DNA of 64,000 nucleotides from Setoptus koraiensis (taxonomy: Eukaryota > Arthropoda): the NCBI GenBank assembly GCA_048013815.1, contig CM106585.1, positions 3,844,001 to 3,908,000 of the forward strand, read 5' to 3'. A program made the position numbers and the translations under genes. The stretch's first letter is position 1. Each line of letters starts with the position of its first letter. The notes under the pieces are model-generated. The model searched no databases, was not told where the DNA came from, and was given only the letters and a program-made list of their open reading frames with translations. Positions 14,123 through 26,873 of the stretch are shown here, one piece after another.

Positions 14123-14527
14123 ATTGAGGCCCCACACTGGCCAGGCCAGCACGATTGTATGCGATGAACAGCATTGGGAATTCATTTAAATCTGCTGATG
14201 GTGGCAGGCTCGCGCACAGGCCAAACGCGCCAATTTCTCCGGCAAAACCCAACTTGTGGCAAAACTGTCTAAAAAGAGTTTGTGCGCAGTCCGAGGCATA
14301 GGCCAAACAATGGCCACCATAATGATAATGATTAATTGCGGATAGTTAAAGTCAATCAAGTTATCTTTTTGGCGCCCTTTTCTCGATAGACGGCCCAAAG
14401 AGATTGGACGGTGCACCGAACGGCGCCACACCAATGTTTTGGCAGCCAAACGATGGGCACACAATGAGTGTTATCATTACTCTTTTTCATCTTTTTCCAT
14501 TCGAATTCTTTTTTCGAGGCCACCCTT

Positions 14528-14557
14528 GCGATTTCTGGCTTGGTGGCCAGAAATCGC
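14528..14557. repeat. Perfect 12-bp inverted repeat, 6-nt loop
   Basis: gcgatttctggc and its exact reverse complement gccagaaatcgc flank ttggtg. Confidence 0.9.
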
Positions 14558-16327
14558 GCCAGACGGCGGACGTTGTTTGCGTTTGCGTTTGCATTTAGTC
14601 TGGTTTGCCGGCAATATGGGGCGCTGTGGAAGTGTATTAATATATGTTGGTCATACAAGTCATTGTTGTCATCGAATAGTAGTAGTGTATTATTATTATT
14701 GTTATTATCAGTGGGCCAGTTGCTCATTTGTTGTAGTTGTCGTTGTCGAAATGGTTCGGCGCCAAAACTCAAGCCTCTAGATTGGATTATTTAAGACGCG
14801 CCTTTGTTGAGCGAGCTGAGGCCCGGCGCCACAACACAACTATCTGACAACAGTTTATGGCTTTTGTCGCTAGTGCCTGCTGGTTATTTGGCCGTTTAGA
14901 CGCGACCATAATAGTTGCGCTGTCACAATGTGTTGTTGTTGTCGCCTTATCTTGTCACGATCTCATTTGCACACATCATGTCGCGGTGCTTGTTGTCGTT
15001 GTGGTTGTCGTTGTGGTTGTCGTTGTGGTTGTCGTTGTTGTTGTCGTTGTCGAAATGGTCTCCGGCGTGCGAAAACGCCGAAAACAAGTCCCGCCACGAG
15101 CGAGCCCCTGCGAGACGCCTCGATTCATGATCTAATGATTGTGACCATTTGATGATTATGATGAATAATCAATGCGCCACCACACAAGTGTCCGTGCCAG
15201 TGACACCCGCCAGATCACAATTTTTTTGCACAATATTTTGCTTGTGTCACCATTAAACATTGCACTTGACAATACTGATATTTTAGACATTTTTGTCTCT
15301 GCCAACGCACCATCAGTAGACGCTTACAGGGGACAATTTTCAATCCAAACATGGGGTCTAAAATCAGAAAATACCAAGGAAAATCTTGGTTTTGAGAGGT
15401 TCCATATGATATATTGGTGTTTTGCCTTGCATAAGTCGGACAGACTCTTGTTCTGGGTACAGAGGGGAGTTCAAACAGACTAGAATCAGTGTACTATGAG
15501 TGCCGCCCCCAGGTTACCCTGTCAGATATCGCACCTCTAGTACCGCCGTCTCCTCCCATCTCCCAGGCTCCGCCCAGCTTCGCAAAGTAAATAAAAAAGG
15601 AGGCGCCAGCTCCCATACTTCATCACTTGCAGTCAATATATAATATACATAACAAGCTGCCAGAGTGCGCTCCATTCTAATGGACGATCCCAGAAATGGG
15701 GCCAGCCAGCGGTCTAGGCAGTCGATAATGCAACCAGTCGACAATGTAAGCGGTCGACAAACTGGCTAAATAGGCATCTGCAGCTATTACATAAGCGCTG
15801 TGACATTGTTTTGTGTGCCATCTGCCGATTGCAGCCACCACTGTCTGCTGATTAATCGATTTAAGCATTTTTTTTTTCTTGTTTGCCAAACACACAACTA
15901 CATGAATGATCGCAACGGGACAGTCAATACATTCTATTGTAATGCTAATTATGTACTTAATTAATCAACGTTTTGCGCTGATTTGCTTAGCTGATTGAAC
16001 GGCAGTAAAAATGGCTCTCTCTCTCTCTCATACACACACAATACAATCAATTGTAGTGTGCGTGTTTGTTGACTAACTTGAATGGGTTCGGGGGCTTAAA
16101 TTATCGTCGTCGCGTAAATAGTAATGGCAAGTTACGCAACATGCCAATTGGCATAAATTGAATAACAACAACAGCGACAACAACAACAACAACAGCTCGT
16201 GTGCGATATGATTGCTTGACTTGGGGCGATTTCTGTCAATGCCAAACTGCACTGTTAGTGTCGTGCGACAGCAATAGAGCAATTAGAAAATGACACTCGA
16301 CGATTACTGCATAGCTAATGTGTTTTC

Positions 16328-16442
16328 GTGCCCACTACAACCAGTGTATATTAATATGTATTAATGTATATAATAATACATGACTGCCATATATAATATA
16401 TAATATATATATATATTAATATATGGCAGTCACAGTGGGCAC
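16328..16442. repeat. Nested AT-rich palindrome in mGluR intron
   Basis: The outer arms gtgcccact (16328-16336) and agtgggcac (16434-16442) enclose perfect inner arms tgactgccatata (16381-16393) and its reverse complement (16420-16432), around a TA-rich core. A cruciform-prone structure lies within 70 bp of an exon. Confidence 0.8.
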
Positions 16443-16448
16443 AAATCA

Positions 16449-18626
<2,178 letters not shown>

Positions 18627-19016
18627 CTATGTTCCATTCGTCTGTTTGTTTGACCTCTCTTGTCGTTGGTAGTTTCGTCGTTTTTGTTTTCTTTCTTGCT
18701 CTAGCAACTTCTCAGCAAGGAAGGCCTGTTTCTCGAGGCGGCCCATGAGCGCCATTCTGAGCTTATCAAACCAGTTCAATTTAATCGGTTGGCCGTCAAC
18801 ATAGCAAACGGTTCTGGTTTTTGTTTGCGTCCAACTCTGGCCATTTCCGCCATGTTCGGTTGTTCTAGTGCCCTCTTTAATGGTGCTAATAGTATGCGAT
18901 TGTTGGGTAACATGTTGCGGTGAATTTGTGGTCGCTGTTGGTGTGCTACTTCTTACTGGACAGCTTGTCACTTCCGTTGTCTGTTTTGTACGCCTAGCCA
19001 TATATTTTGTGTGCAT
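18627..19016 (-). CDS. Hypothetical 129-aa hydrophilic protein
   Basis: A single-exon frame starting at the first usable ATG (19016; the frame continues a little upstream without an ATG before a stop). The N-terminal half is Thr/Ser/Gln-rich and low-complexity. The C-terminal ~60 residues look more structured, with a segment DGQPIKLNWFDKLRMALMGR followed by a charged helix of alternating Glu/Lys/Arg and Gln that could form a coiled coil. No signal peptide or membrane segment is visible, so an intracellular location is inferred. I do not recognise the family. It lies upstream of mGluR on the same strand with about 1 kb between the start codons, and could instead be an exon of a longer gene, since a splice acceptor near the 5' edge is not excluded. 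Confidence 0.5.
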   Translation of the reverse strand: MHTKYMARRTKQTTEVTSCPVRSSTPTATTNSPQHVTQQSHTISTIKEGTRTTEHGGNGQSWTQTKTRTVCYVDGQPIKLNWFDKLRMALMGRLEKQAFLAEKLLEQERKQKRRNYQRQERSNKQTNGT

Positions 19017-20030
19017 CTGAGTATACTGGTGATATTGTTGCGTATTTAAATTGCTGCTTGGTGATAATTGATTACCTTTCAATTGATTTGTGTCATTGTC
19101 AGTTTGTGCAAATCATTGCAAGTTCATCTAAATAATCAGTACGAGAGATTCATTCTTAGGTAGTATGATACAATTCATCAACTAGAACTGGTGTACATGG
19201 GTAACCAAAATAGCTAATTCCGTTGTTGCACAATTGAAAAATCACACAACCGACATATTTGTATATGTGCCCGCAGCTAGCTCATGACTGATCACTGATA
19301 GTTCAGAATAATCGCTCTGGCAAATGGACTTACCTGAAATCTACTACTAACATCTTTTGACGATATCAACATCATAGTGCTGTCCAAATGAACGAATATT
19401 ACTATTATTAGTATTATTCGGCAAAATATAACAGATCTAATTGATACGATTGAGTGACGATCGGCTTCTCGAAAATTTCATTTGCTCTGTGTGTGCATTA
19501 AACTAAACAATTTTACTGTTCGTTACACCGTTTCTCGAATCTGAGGATCACATTTACCAAATTACTTGCGCAATCAACCTTTGAGGTTTTCATCCTCTCG
19601 CACGAAAGTAAATGATTGTTTATATTCCCTAAAACGTTACATCCATCGTGACGCAATGGCCGTCAACTATTAGCTATTGATAGTCAGTTTTGGTGATAAA
19701 TCATCATGAACGATTAGTCCCTGTATTGATTCCGCATGTTTTTATTCATTGTAAATAAACTAACAATTTTATGCAAATGTTGAATCAGGTGCGATGGCGT
19801 ATAACAAAGCCCTTTATTTGTTGGCATTTATTGACTTTGTTTCATCTTTGTAACAGCCTTAGTTTGACTATTTATTTTGACTCGTTCAAATTGTTCATCG
19901 TAGGCAGCATACACGAGATACTTGCTCTATCTATCAGCGATCAAATATCGTCTGAGCGTCAAATATCCTCTCACAACTCACAGTTTAAATTCGATCCTTT
20001 TATGTAAGAAATTTCCGACGTTGACTCGTA
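19017..20030. other. Intergenic, likely divergent upstream region
   Basis: AT-rich DNA between the minus-strand 129-aa gene and the plus-strand GH18 gene, so it should hold both upstream regions. No clear TATA/Inr pair, repeat or conserved ORF was picked out by eye. A 78-codon plus frame at 19771-20007 has no sign of being real. Confidence 0.5.
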
Positions 20031-21530
20031 ATGGATAACTCGCTAGAGAGCGGCAATGCAGAGAAGGAAAAACCCAACATGAACAATGTAAAATATTTCA
20101 CAGCGATCATAATTACTCTACTCTGCATATTAGCCTGTCTAGTCACACTAGTCTGTCGGACGCCTGGCCGCTACAGCTTTGATTTAGCCTCCATGGATGC
20201 TCGAGAAATTGAAGAGCTAAGTCATGCCAGTCAGTGGCACGAATTCAAGAGGGTTTGCTATTTTAGAATGGACCCCGATTCACAAATGGATGTTAAACAT
20301 ATAGATGGGAATCTGTGCTCGCATGTAATATTTGCATTCTGTCGGTTAGATCGTGAAGGTAACATTGTGTTTGGTGCCAAGTCTGATGAAAAATATCTCA
20401 GACAAATTCCAAAGTTGAAAAGTGCCTACCCTCGCTTGAAGGTCATGCTATCCCTTTACAACGAGCAAGAATTTCAAGGATTTGTCGAGGCTGCAAAAAA
20501 TATCACAATCAGAGACAGGTAAGATGACAGGATCGAATCGCATCAATACTTAGAATCTATTTGAGTCTGTTGTTAATCAATCAATATGAACAACAACAGG
20601 TTAGCCAAGTCAGCAGTGAACTTCATGGAAATTTACCATCTAGACGGCCTGGATTTAGACTGGGAATTCCCTAACTTCCCAAAAATGCCCTTCAGTAATG
20701 GTAGAGTTCATGAGAAAGTTGGCCTCACAGAGATATTGAAATCTCTTCGATTGGAATTTGGCAGGAAATATCTACTCACTTGTGCTGTGGCAGCACAAGA
20801 AAATGTTATATCTGCCAGTTACAATATGAAGGAAATAGCCAACGAAGTCAATTGGTTGAACATAATGACTTACGACTACAATTTATTTAAATTTTACTTT
20901 CCATTCACTGGACCAAACGCACCTCTCTATCCCATAGTGCCTAGCATTATACCCATTTTCGGGAGTCTTTCAATCGATTGGACCATCAACAAATATTTAT
21001 CATTAGGTGTAGACAAGAAGAAAATAGTGATTGGTATACCCACCTATGCCAGGGGCTATAAGCTACTATTTCCATCTCTGATAACATCGTTTCAGGCGCC
21101 AAAACCATTTATGTTGGCCATTGCAGCTAAGGGAGGCAAAGTACACGATTATTACGACTACAGAGAAATATGTCAATTTATGCGAAACAACGAAACAACT
21201 CAATACTATTTTGATGAATGTGCGCGCGTTCCCTACATGATGGTCAAACAAGAAAATATTTGGATTAGTTATGAGGATGAAAGAAGCATCAAAGAGAAAA
21301 TAGATTTCGTCGTTCAAAACCACTTGGGTGGCTATATGACATGGAACTTGAATTCTGACAATTTCGATCAATCGTGTCTGCTGGGTGATGATCGGAGGAA
21401 CATACTGCATTCAACAATGTTCAATCACGCCAGAGATCTCATAGAATCCAGTGATCCAGCTGAGTGTCTGCTAGCAAAAGGATGCAATCGACACAATTCC
21501 ATTCATGTTCATTCCGATAATATTAATTAA
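20031..21530 (+). CDS. GH18 chitinase-like protein, type II membrane-anchored
   Basis: Two exons, 20031-20518 and 20600-21530 (GTAAGA donor, AACAG acceptor, 81-bp intron), give 472 residues. The N-terminus is cytosolic and hydrophilic (about 21 aa), followed by a single hydrophobic helix (about 22-42) without a cleavage site, then an extracellular GH18 TIM barrel. Barrel landmarks are CYFRM, LCSHVIFAFC, the catalytic signature DGLDLDWEFP (fits DxxDxDxE, proton donor near Glu185), MTYDYN, GIPTYARGY and GGYMTWNLNSDNF. The β3 substrate motif SxGG is not conserved (SLYNEQ instead). Chitin or a related β-1,4-GlcNAc glycan is the likely ligand. With the catalytic Glu intact, hydrolysis is possible, but the lost SxGG and missing chitin-binding domain leave a lectin-like role open. 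It converges on the 182-aa gene 130 bp downstream. Confidence 0.9.
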
Positions 21531-21567
21531 GTTATTTGCAAACTGTAATGTCGATCAATCGCATTCA

Positions 21568-21573
21568 TTTATT
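21568..21573 (-). terminator. Poly(A) signal AATAAA for the 182-aa gene
   Basis: TTTATT on the plus strand reads AATAAA on the minus strand, 88 nt past the stop of the gene at 21661-22209. Confidence 0.55.
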
Positions 21574-21660
21574 GCCTGCTATGCTCAGATTTGCATACAG
21601 ATTTGAATACATCCATGCCTAAGTTGTCATCCGCTTGATGGGCACTTGACCTCTTATGCG

Positions 21661-22209
21661 TTACTCCCAATCATCCAAGTCAGGAGGTCCCTCAGAGTCA
21701 GTGTCTGAATCAGAATCAGTGTCCGAGTCGGAATCTGAAATTGGAAGTTGTTCCGCATCGAGAATGGTACACATGGATACTTTATGTTTGATTCTATAAT
21801 CTTCCAGCTCGATGTCTTCTCGCAATCTCTGAATCTCTTCTTCAATATTTTGATCGGAGTTGCCATCATTCTTGGACAATAGAGCCTCTATCTTACGATG
21901 ATCGTCTCTCTGTGTTATCCTAGCTTTTTTGATCATTTTTCTGGCGTAAGACATCTCCTTGTTCCAATTTGGACCCCTCTCCTTGATTATAATCTTTTCA
22001 TTGTCCGGTCTACTAAAATCTATGTAATCATATTTCAACTTGGGGTCCTCCAACGCTTCTAGATGTAAATGGCCTGCGGGAGGATTGGGGCTCAAATCGA
22101 TCAGTTTTTTTTCGATGAGCTCAGCAAATGTATATGGTTCAATGGCATGAACATTTTTTTGCAAAAGAATAGCCTGAAATATAACCAAGGGTATGAGATG
22201 GATAATCAT
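21661..22209 (-). CDS. Secreted acidic 182-aa protein, unknown family
   Basis: An intact single-exon frame from ATG 22209 to TAA 21661. Residues 1-22 (MIIHLIPLVIFQAILLQ followed by a polar stretch) form a signal peptide, so secretion is likely. The mature protein has no obvious domain. The middle is charged with helix-forming heptads (about residues 85-130) that could be a coiled coil. The C-terminal ~30 residues are an SD/TD repeat (SDSDSDTDSDSDTDSE) and end in DDWE, giving a strongly acidic tail suited to calcium or basic-partner binding, or casein kinase phosphorylation; these are inferences. Only one Cys is evident in the mature chain. The gene converges with GH18 and belongs to the AT-rich island rich in secreted proteins. 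Confidence 0.7.
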   Translation of the reverse strand: MIIHLIPLVIFQAILLQKNVHAIEPYTFAELIEKKLIDLSPNPPAGHLHLEALEDPKLKYDYIDFSRPDNEKIIIKERGPNWNKEMSYARKMIKKARITQRDDHRKIEALLSKNDGNSDQNIEEEIQRLREDIELEDYRIKHKVSMCTILDAEQLPISDSDSDTDSDSDTDSEGPPDLDDWE

Positions 22210-22889
22210 TTTTGGAAAAACAATTAAAAACTAAAATTTTTTGAAAATTGTATGTCAGCAGCATAATTCAACAGATCACCCCATTGTAAGCACGTTTCTT
22301 ACAGGTGTAACACATGGAATTTCTATATTTTGTTTATAATACTCAATTGGTAAACTAGAGATCTTGTGCAATATCTATTTTTGGATTTGACTCTAATCCA
22401 CAATGGTTAGAGTATCATATAAGCTCGGCGAGAAATCTCGATGATTTCATCGACAGCCGAAGTATTGTTGATGAAGTCAACAAAAAAAGGAATCTCCACG
22501 GATGTTCTCAATCTTCTTGGGACACATCATTCAACGGCCCGAAGAATCGGCTGGAGACTTCATTTGAGAACAGCCAATTACTATTCATTTTCATTTCATT
22601 CGATGTTGATTGAAAATGATGTGTCCGATAAAACGTCGCATAACTAACTGTTAGGCTGAAGCAATCAGCAAATCACTAGAGCAAATGTGTCATCGTCTAG
22701 TCTCCACTTCGACTATCAATTACCGGAAACACAAGTTGTTCGTTTGGAAAAAAATGCGGTAAAAAAACTGCAAAGATCTTGGCTTTTATCCATTCCCAAA
22801 GTGGGCCTCCATTCAGACGAAGGAAACAAGTAGAGGAACTCTTTCGGGGCCAGTGGACCCAGTTTGAATCCATGATCTAAACGATACAC
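22210..22889. other. Intergenic, upstream of 182-aa gene
   Basis: AT-rich DNA with no recognised exon. It should contain the promoter of the minus-strand 182-aa gene. A 68-codon plus frame at 22441-22647 shows no domain. No strong repeat was seen. Confidence 0.4.
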
Positions 22890-22971
22890 GATTGAAACGA
22901 ATACTTTACTGCATGCGACATAACTCTATCATTAAAAATGTAAAAAGTTCGGCCATGGTTTGTTTTCCAAG

Positions 22972-22977
22972 TTTATT
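22972..22977 (-). terminator. Conserved poly(A) signal, paralogue 1
   Basis: AATAAA on the minus strand 139 nt past the stop of the gene at 23116. The same hexamer in the same context follows paralogue 3 (28933-28938). Confidence 0.6.
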
Positions 22978-23115
22978 CGGCTTAACATAACAAATGGCAA
23001 TTTTCAAACCTATCGAAATGGCTTTTCCTCGAAAACATGTAATGATGATGTGATATTTGGAAGAGAATTCTCTCCTAGTTGGTTTGCGTATCATAGAGAA
23101 TCAGAGTGACTGTGC

Positions 23116-23859
23116 TCAGAATGGATATGGAGAGTCTCGAAAATAATTGGGATAGTACCAGCTATTAACTTCCCCCATATTTTTGTCCGGCAGCTCTAGT
23201 CTGAAAAGGTGTCCGTCGTTGGATGAAGCTGCTCTTATCATCTCATCAATGTACTGACATACAATTCCAGCTGAGTATGCCGCTGCAATAGGCCCATAGC
23301 CGGTAACAACATTTTGGATGAAATCAATTTCATCTATTCTTTCTTCTCTCTTTAATTTCTGCAGGTCATTGATTGCAGCATAAAAATTGTAATATTTTTT
23401 ATTTACTCCATTCCTGAAAGGTAAACACAAATCATTCATTTGTTTGACACATTCAGCCTTCTTAAAATCATTCTTCCCATAATTGAACTTTGTGGTGAGA
23501 AATGACTCAAAGTTCTTCAAAAACTCTTGCTGCAGTTTTGGGTGTTTAAATTGCAAGCCGGAAACAATTCTACGAACGTTTATCATTTCAACTCTATTCG
23601 TTGTAGGTACCCCTGTGGCTAATTGCAACACCTGTATCGTTTTTCTTGGCCAGTGATAACGTCCACTCTGGTCACGAACTTCATTACTCAGCTTCAAATT
23701 TTCTCTCAAGCCTGAAAAGCCTGATTCTTTCCGGTACCATTTTTCAACTTCGTCACTTATCTGTTGTATGCGAGTGAAAAAAAGCTCTTTGTTTGCGATC
23801 AATGAGACACAGCTCACGACAACCAAAATAGTAACACAAATAAGATCGATCCACTTCAT
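23116..23859 (-). CDS. Secreted protein of tandem family, paralogue 1 (247 aa)
   Basis: Single exon, start ATG at the beginning of a clear signal peptide (residues 1-22, hydrophobic core CVTILVVVSCVSLIA). The mature region is soluble and mostly helical by appearance: a conserved WYRKESGF near residue 41, an HWPRKTI segment near 69, KFNYGKNDFKKAEC near 124-137, and a Trp/Tyr-rich tail SWYYPNYFRD. Mature cysteines fall near 137, 145 and 201, an odd number, so one may be free or pair between chains. I do not recognise the family and claim no function. Two paralogues lie about 4 and 5 kb downstream in the coordinate sense, on the same strand, about 85-90% identical by eye. The flanks are duplicated with the gene, and the promoter block (about 140 bp) is conserved. 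A conserved AATAAA follows the stop. Confidence 0.85.
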   Translation of the reverse strand: MKWIDLICVTILVVVSCVSLIANKELFFTRIQQISDEVEKWYRKESGFSGLRENLKLSNEVRDQSGRYHWPRKTIQVLQLATGVPTTNRVEMINVRRIVSGLQFKHPKLQQEFLKNFESFLTTKFNYGKNDFKKAECVKQMNDLCLPFRNGVNKKYYNFYAAINDLQKLKREERIDEIDFIQNVVTGYGPIAAAYSAGIVCQYIDEMIRAASSNDGHLFRLELPDKNMGEVNSWYYPNYFRDSPYPF

Positions 23860-24145
23860 TATTAATTCACCGAGTTATTTAATTGATTGAACGCGATGAT
23901 TTTCCTAATATGTAATTGAGGTTTCTTCTCTATATGGCTGCGTGGTGACTGGAACATTCACTGTCCAGTTGAACTTTATTCTAGGGCCTGATATCCACAA
24001 TGGATTCTATTTTTACTACATTTTTTCGGACGTTTTTTTTCCAATGAAAGAACTTTGATCTATTTTAGGTGACTTGTTGTTGTGCGACATTACTCGAAAA
24101 CATGGCGGCACATAGTTTTATGGATCCGAGAAAATTAACTATGGT

Positions 24146-24800
24146 TTTACTCGGCCTGAGCTTCTTCTTCAAAAATGCTTGCCTTGTCACCCAATAAGTT
24201 CTGCGTCTAAACAAATTGTGGCAATCGGTATTGCACCCTATTGCACCAGCATGTTGCTCTTGTTTCCCTCTCTTTGCTATCCGGTTCTTGTTTTTCAACT
24301 CCTTTTATTTGTCGAGATATCAACGATTTCTCATCATAGATAAAATCGAATTCAGAATCATCATCGAACATTTATTTTTGAGAGGAAAAACAGCCGATGA
24401 AATCAACTCGAAACACCCCATATTCCAATTGTTCCTCAAACCAATCATCTTCATTCTTATTTTGTGATTGGTTGTTCTAGCGCATAGGTCCCCAACCAAA
24501 TCTTGATGAAACTTCAGGTATGGGTCCATCTCGACCTGATCAGGACGGAAAAAGTGGTCTGGTACATATAATAGTAGATATAGATACATATATTTGCGTA
24601 CAGACTTATTGATTGATACATAAATACATACAGAGAAATATATATGACGATTATATAAGTCATTGTTCAATCAATTCAGTTGCCCCACATAAGCCCGCTT
24701 GCGCGTTGCACGCTTGGACTAATAGCACAAAACACCACATTTATTATTAAAAAATAGGCAATAACCATCATCAAACAACAGTAACTAAAAAATCGAAACA
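24146..24800. other. Intergenic, no gene seen
   Basis: AT-rich sequence beyond the duplicated 5' flank. Short frames on both strands (e.g. 24320-24670) have no domain, signal peptide or splice support. Confidence 0.4.
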
Positions 24801-24953
24801 ATGTTTCGACCACCAACATTCAACGACCGACCAAAGCGCCCTTGGTCCGTTGTACCGTCGATGCCAGCGCCCAACAATCAATTTGCAAGTTTTGAGTCAC
24901 TACTCAGAAAATTTAGTCAGCCAATCAGGCGGTTCGATAGACAGAAACCTTAG
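24801..24953 (+). CDS. Candidate 50-aa small protein
   Basis: A short intact frame from ATG 24801 (context AAACAATG, favourable) to TAG 24951-24953. The 50-residue product is basic and Pro/Arg-rich at the start (MFRPPTFNDRPKRP), then carries a segment FASFESLLRKFSQPIRRFDR that could fold as an amphipathic helix. No signal peptide. Composition is unlike the simple-repeat ORFs of the GC-rich flanks. The DNA just downstream (about 24990-25140) resembles the upstream region of the 127-aa gene (about 26530-26640), which may link the two loci. Function unknown; chance ORF is possible at this length. Confidence 0.3.
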   Translation: MFRPPTFNDRPKRPWSVVPSMPAPNNQFASFESLLRKFSQPIRRFDRQKP

Positions 24954-25436
24954 ACCTTTCTTAGCCGTGGACGAACTATATTTGATACAAGTAATACTGA
25001 TCAAATCAGTATTTCGAGCGCTTAATTTTTCATGTTGACGATTATCGTTGAAAGATTAGGAGGAGTTTATGACAACCTGTTAGCGCTCGCAATCGATGAA
25101 TTGATGCATACTTGGTAGCCAAGAGTACGAGAGATCTTAGCTATACCACATAGTGGGAGAGCTGAGATGCTCGTGTGCGGTAAGCTATCCAAATTGGTCG
25201 TTTGGTCGGTTCAGACCATATATAGAGTGCCACAGAATAGATCCAGGTTTCTCAAATTTTCACCATAGTTAGATGTACATGTCTGCTGCCTGCATGCAAA
25301 AATTGGTGCACTTCCATCGGTTAGTTTTGCCACAATTAATGATTTCAATACATACACCAAGAAGCAATGGCGCACAACGTGTGTTGTGTGCTATTTCAAT
25401 GTGTGATTGTGCTGCGTATCACTTGTCAACTTGAGT

Positions 25437-25830
25437 AGCTTCTATTGTACTGTGATCTCTTAGTTTCATGACTACTAGCTTCCCGTGCGCCAGATCCTAA
25501 TTGTCAACAGCTAGTCTTCTGCTATGCTGGATCAACCTTGTTAGCATCTCAGCCTTCTCTGTATAATTGTTCTCTAGTGATTCTACCTCCTAGCTTTTCC
25601 TGTGCTAAATTCAATAAGCCAACATTTAAGCGTTCTATTGTACTGAATCTACCTAGTTTTCGTTTTTCTAGCTTTTTTAGTGCTAATTACAATTCGTAAA
25701 CAGTAAGCGTTCTCGCGTTCTAATTTTGACTAGTAAGCATCTCAGCTTTCACTGTATATTTGTTTTCCAATGACTCCGCCTCCTAGCTTTCACTGTACTA
25801 AAAAACTAGGTAAACTTAGAACGATGAAAC
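25437..25830. repeat. Decayed direct repeat, about 193-bp period, two units
   Basis: ttctattgtactg at 25440 recurs at 25633, and gcatctcag at 25543 recurs at 25737. A ctagctt...gctaa motif appears about four times inside the array. The copies are well diverged, so this is an old tandem duplication. Confidence 0.65.
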
Positions 25831-26086
25831 CTACCAGATGCTTCCAGATGCCTTACTTGTGATATTTTTTTCTAGTTAAAAAAAGCACTGATTTGTTCTA
25901 CCCACGTGAATGAACGTAGCACCCAGACACATCCCAATAGCTACTTAATTAAAATTAAGCGCTAAAAACAAGTTGACCAAGTTGACATCATCTAGCGACG
26001 AGGAAGACACATCATGATCCGACTCCATGCTTTCAAATTAAAAAGATTGACACGACAAGTTGTATATGTGATGCAATAAAAGTTGA

Positions 26087-26096
26087 TTTATTTATT
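26087..26096 (-). terminator. Overlapping poly(A) signals for 127-aa gene
   Basis: On the minus strand AATAAATAAA lies 19-28 nt past the stop at 26115, well placed for 3' end formation. Confidence 0.6.
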
Positions 26097-26114
26097 TGAT
26101 GTACAATTTCTTTT

Positions 26115-26498
26115 TTATTTTAAGGAATAAAGCTCATATAGCTGGTTGAATTTTATCCAGTCGAAATTTGGATCCTTTTTGGCCTGATTGAATAGGGATT
26201 GGCCAGTCCTTATGAGGCGAAGATCCTTGATTTTTTGCTCCAATTCTCGATCGCTGAGGGTGGGCCTGTTGGGTCGGAGGGAGAAGGCAAGAAGTTTTGT
26301 GATTAGTTGCTCCTTCTTCTTCTCGCGCTCCTCGTGGGTCAAATTTGATGACTTTGAAATGATTGTGTCCAACTCCTGCAGCCAATATTTGATTAAATTT
26401 TTCTGGTGGTCGTCCAAATAGCCAGATTCCTTGGACGAGGCGGATTTTTGGGCGAGTCGCAATCTCTTGTTGGGGCGGTTTTTCTTGATTGAAGGCAT
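26115..26498 (-). CDS. Small basic 127-aa protein, unknown family
   Basis: Intact single-exon frame starting with ATG at 26498. The N-terminus is strongly basic (PSIKKNRPNKRLRLAQK), resembling a nuclear localisation signal. The rest is helical and charged: a block near residues 30-70 (HQKNLIKYWLQELDTIIS, then EEREKKKEQLITKLLAF) and a second block SDRELEQKIKDLRLIRTGQS ending in an aromatic tail FDWIKFNQLYELYS. No signal peptide, cysteine pairs or membrane helix, so nuclear or cytosolic location is inferred. Overlapping AATAAA hexamers follow directly. A different frame on the same strand stays open over 26134-26739 but lacks an ATG start and is taken as a shadow. I do not recognise the family; a DNA-binding or chromatin role is only a guess from the charge. 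Confidence 0.6.
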   Translation of the reverse strand: MPSIKKNRPNKRLRLAQKSASSKESGYLDDHQKNLIKYWLQELDTIISKSSNLTHEEREKKKEQLITKLLAFSLRPNRPTLSDRELEQKIKDLRLIRTGQSLFNQAKKDPNFDWIKFNQLYELYSLK

Positions 26499-26873
26499 TG
26501 TTGGAAGAGAAGAAACAACAAGTGATTCTGATTCTATCAGTATCTCGAGCGCTTAATTTTTTGGATAGACGAGTACAGATGGAATAAAGATGCGAGTATG
26601 TGACAACATGTCGGAAATGAACATCCATGCCTGTCAGATCAGAGTAGCCGAGAAGATGACAGAATGAATACAAGTTCTCCAAATTTCTATCGCAGCATGA
26701 TGCACATGTGGATTGCTGAAGTATCACAAGAAAAGTCAACGACTATGAAAAAGAGGCATCAAAATCATCATAAGACGAAATTAAAGCTTAAAAATCCGAA
26801 GCGATAGCTCATAGTTGGGGCGATTGTGACGTTCTAACGTCGCTCGGTTCTCTTTCAGCCACGAAGCCGCTAC

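Larger units (their letters stand above)
7751..16327. other. AT-richer non-coding region, probable mGluR intron
   Basis: Composition shifts to AT-rich after about 7.8 kb. No exon of the mGluR cysteine-rich or seven-transmembrane domain was recognised on the minus strand. The only stretches that look even weakly coding are a minus-strand open frame at 8362-8808 and a short plus-strand frame at 15172-15483, and neither matches a family I know. Two hairpins (8796-8844 and 14528-14557) and a 14-bp repeat (14081-14122) are present. Most of this is likely intron. Confidence 0.45.
22890..24145. repeat. Segmental duplication unit 1
   Basis: The unit spans the first secreted paralogue with its 3' flank (from actgcatgcgacataactct near 22910) and 5' flank (through cgaaaacatggcggcaca near 24095). 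Both flanks recur around the third paralogue (28860-30120). The second unit (about 27800-28810) shares the gene and 5' flank but has a different 3' flank. Confidence 0.8.

Noticed and set aside
25945-26028. 27-codon minus-strand ORF starting MESDHDVSSSS
   Set aside because: Too short to separate from chance; its 3' part overlaps a local inverted repeat.
26134-26739. 201-codon ORF overlapping the 127-aa gene in another frame
   Set aside because: No ATG start; its second half is the shadow of the 127-aa frame, which has an ATG and poly(A) signals.
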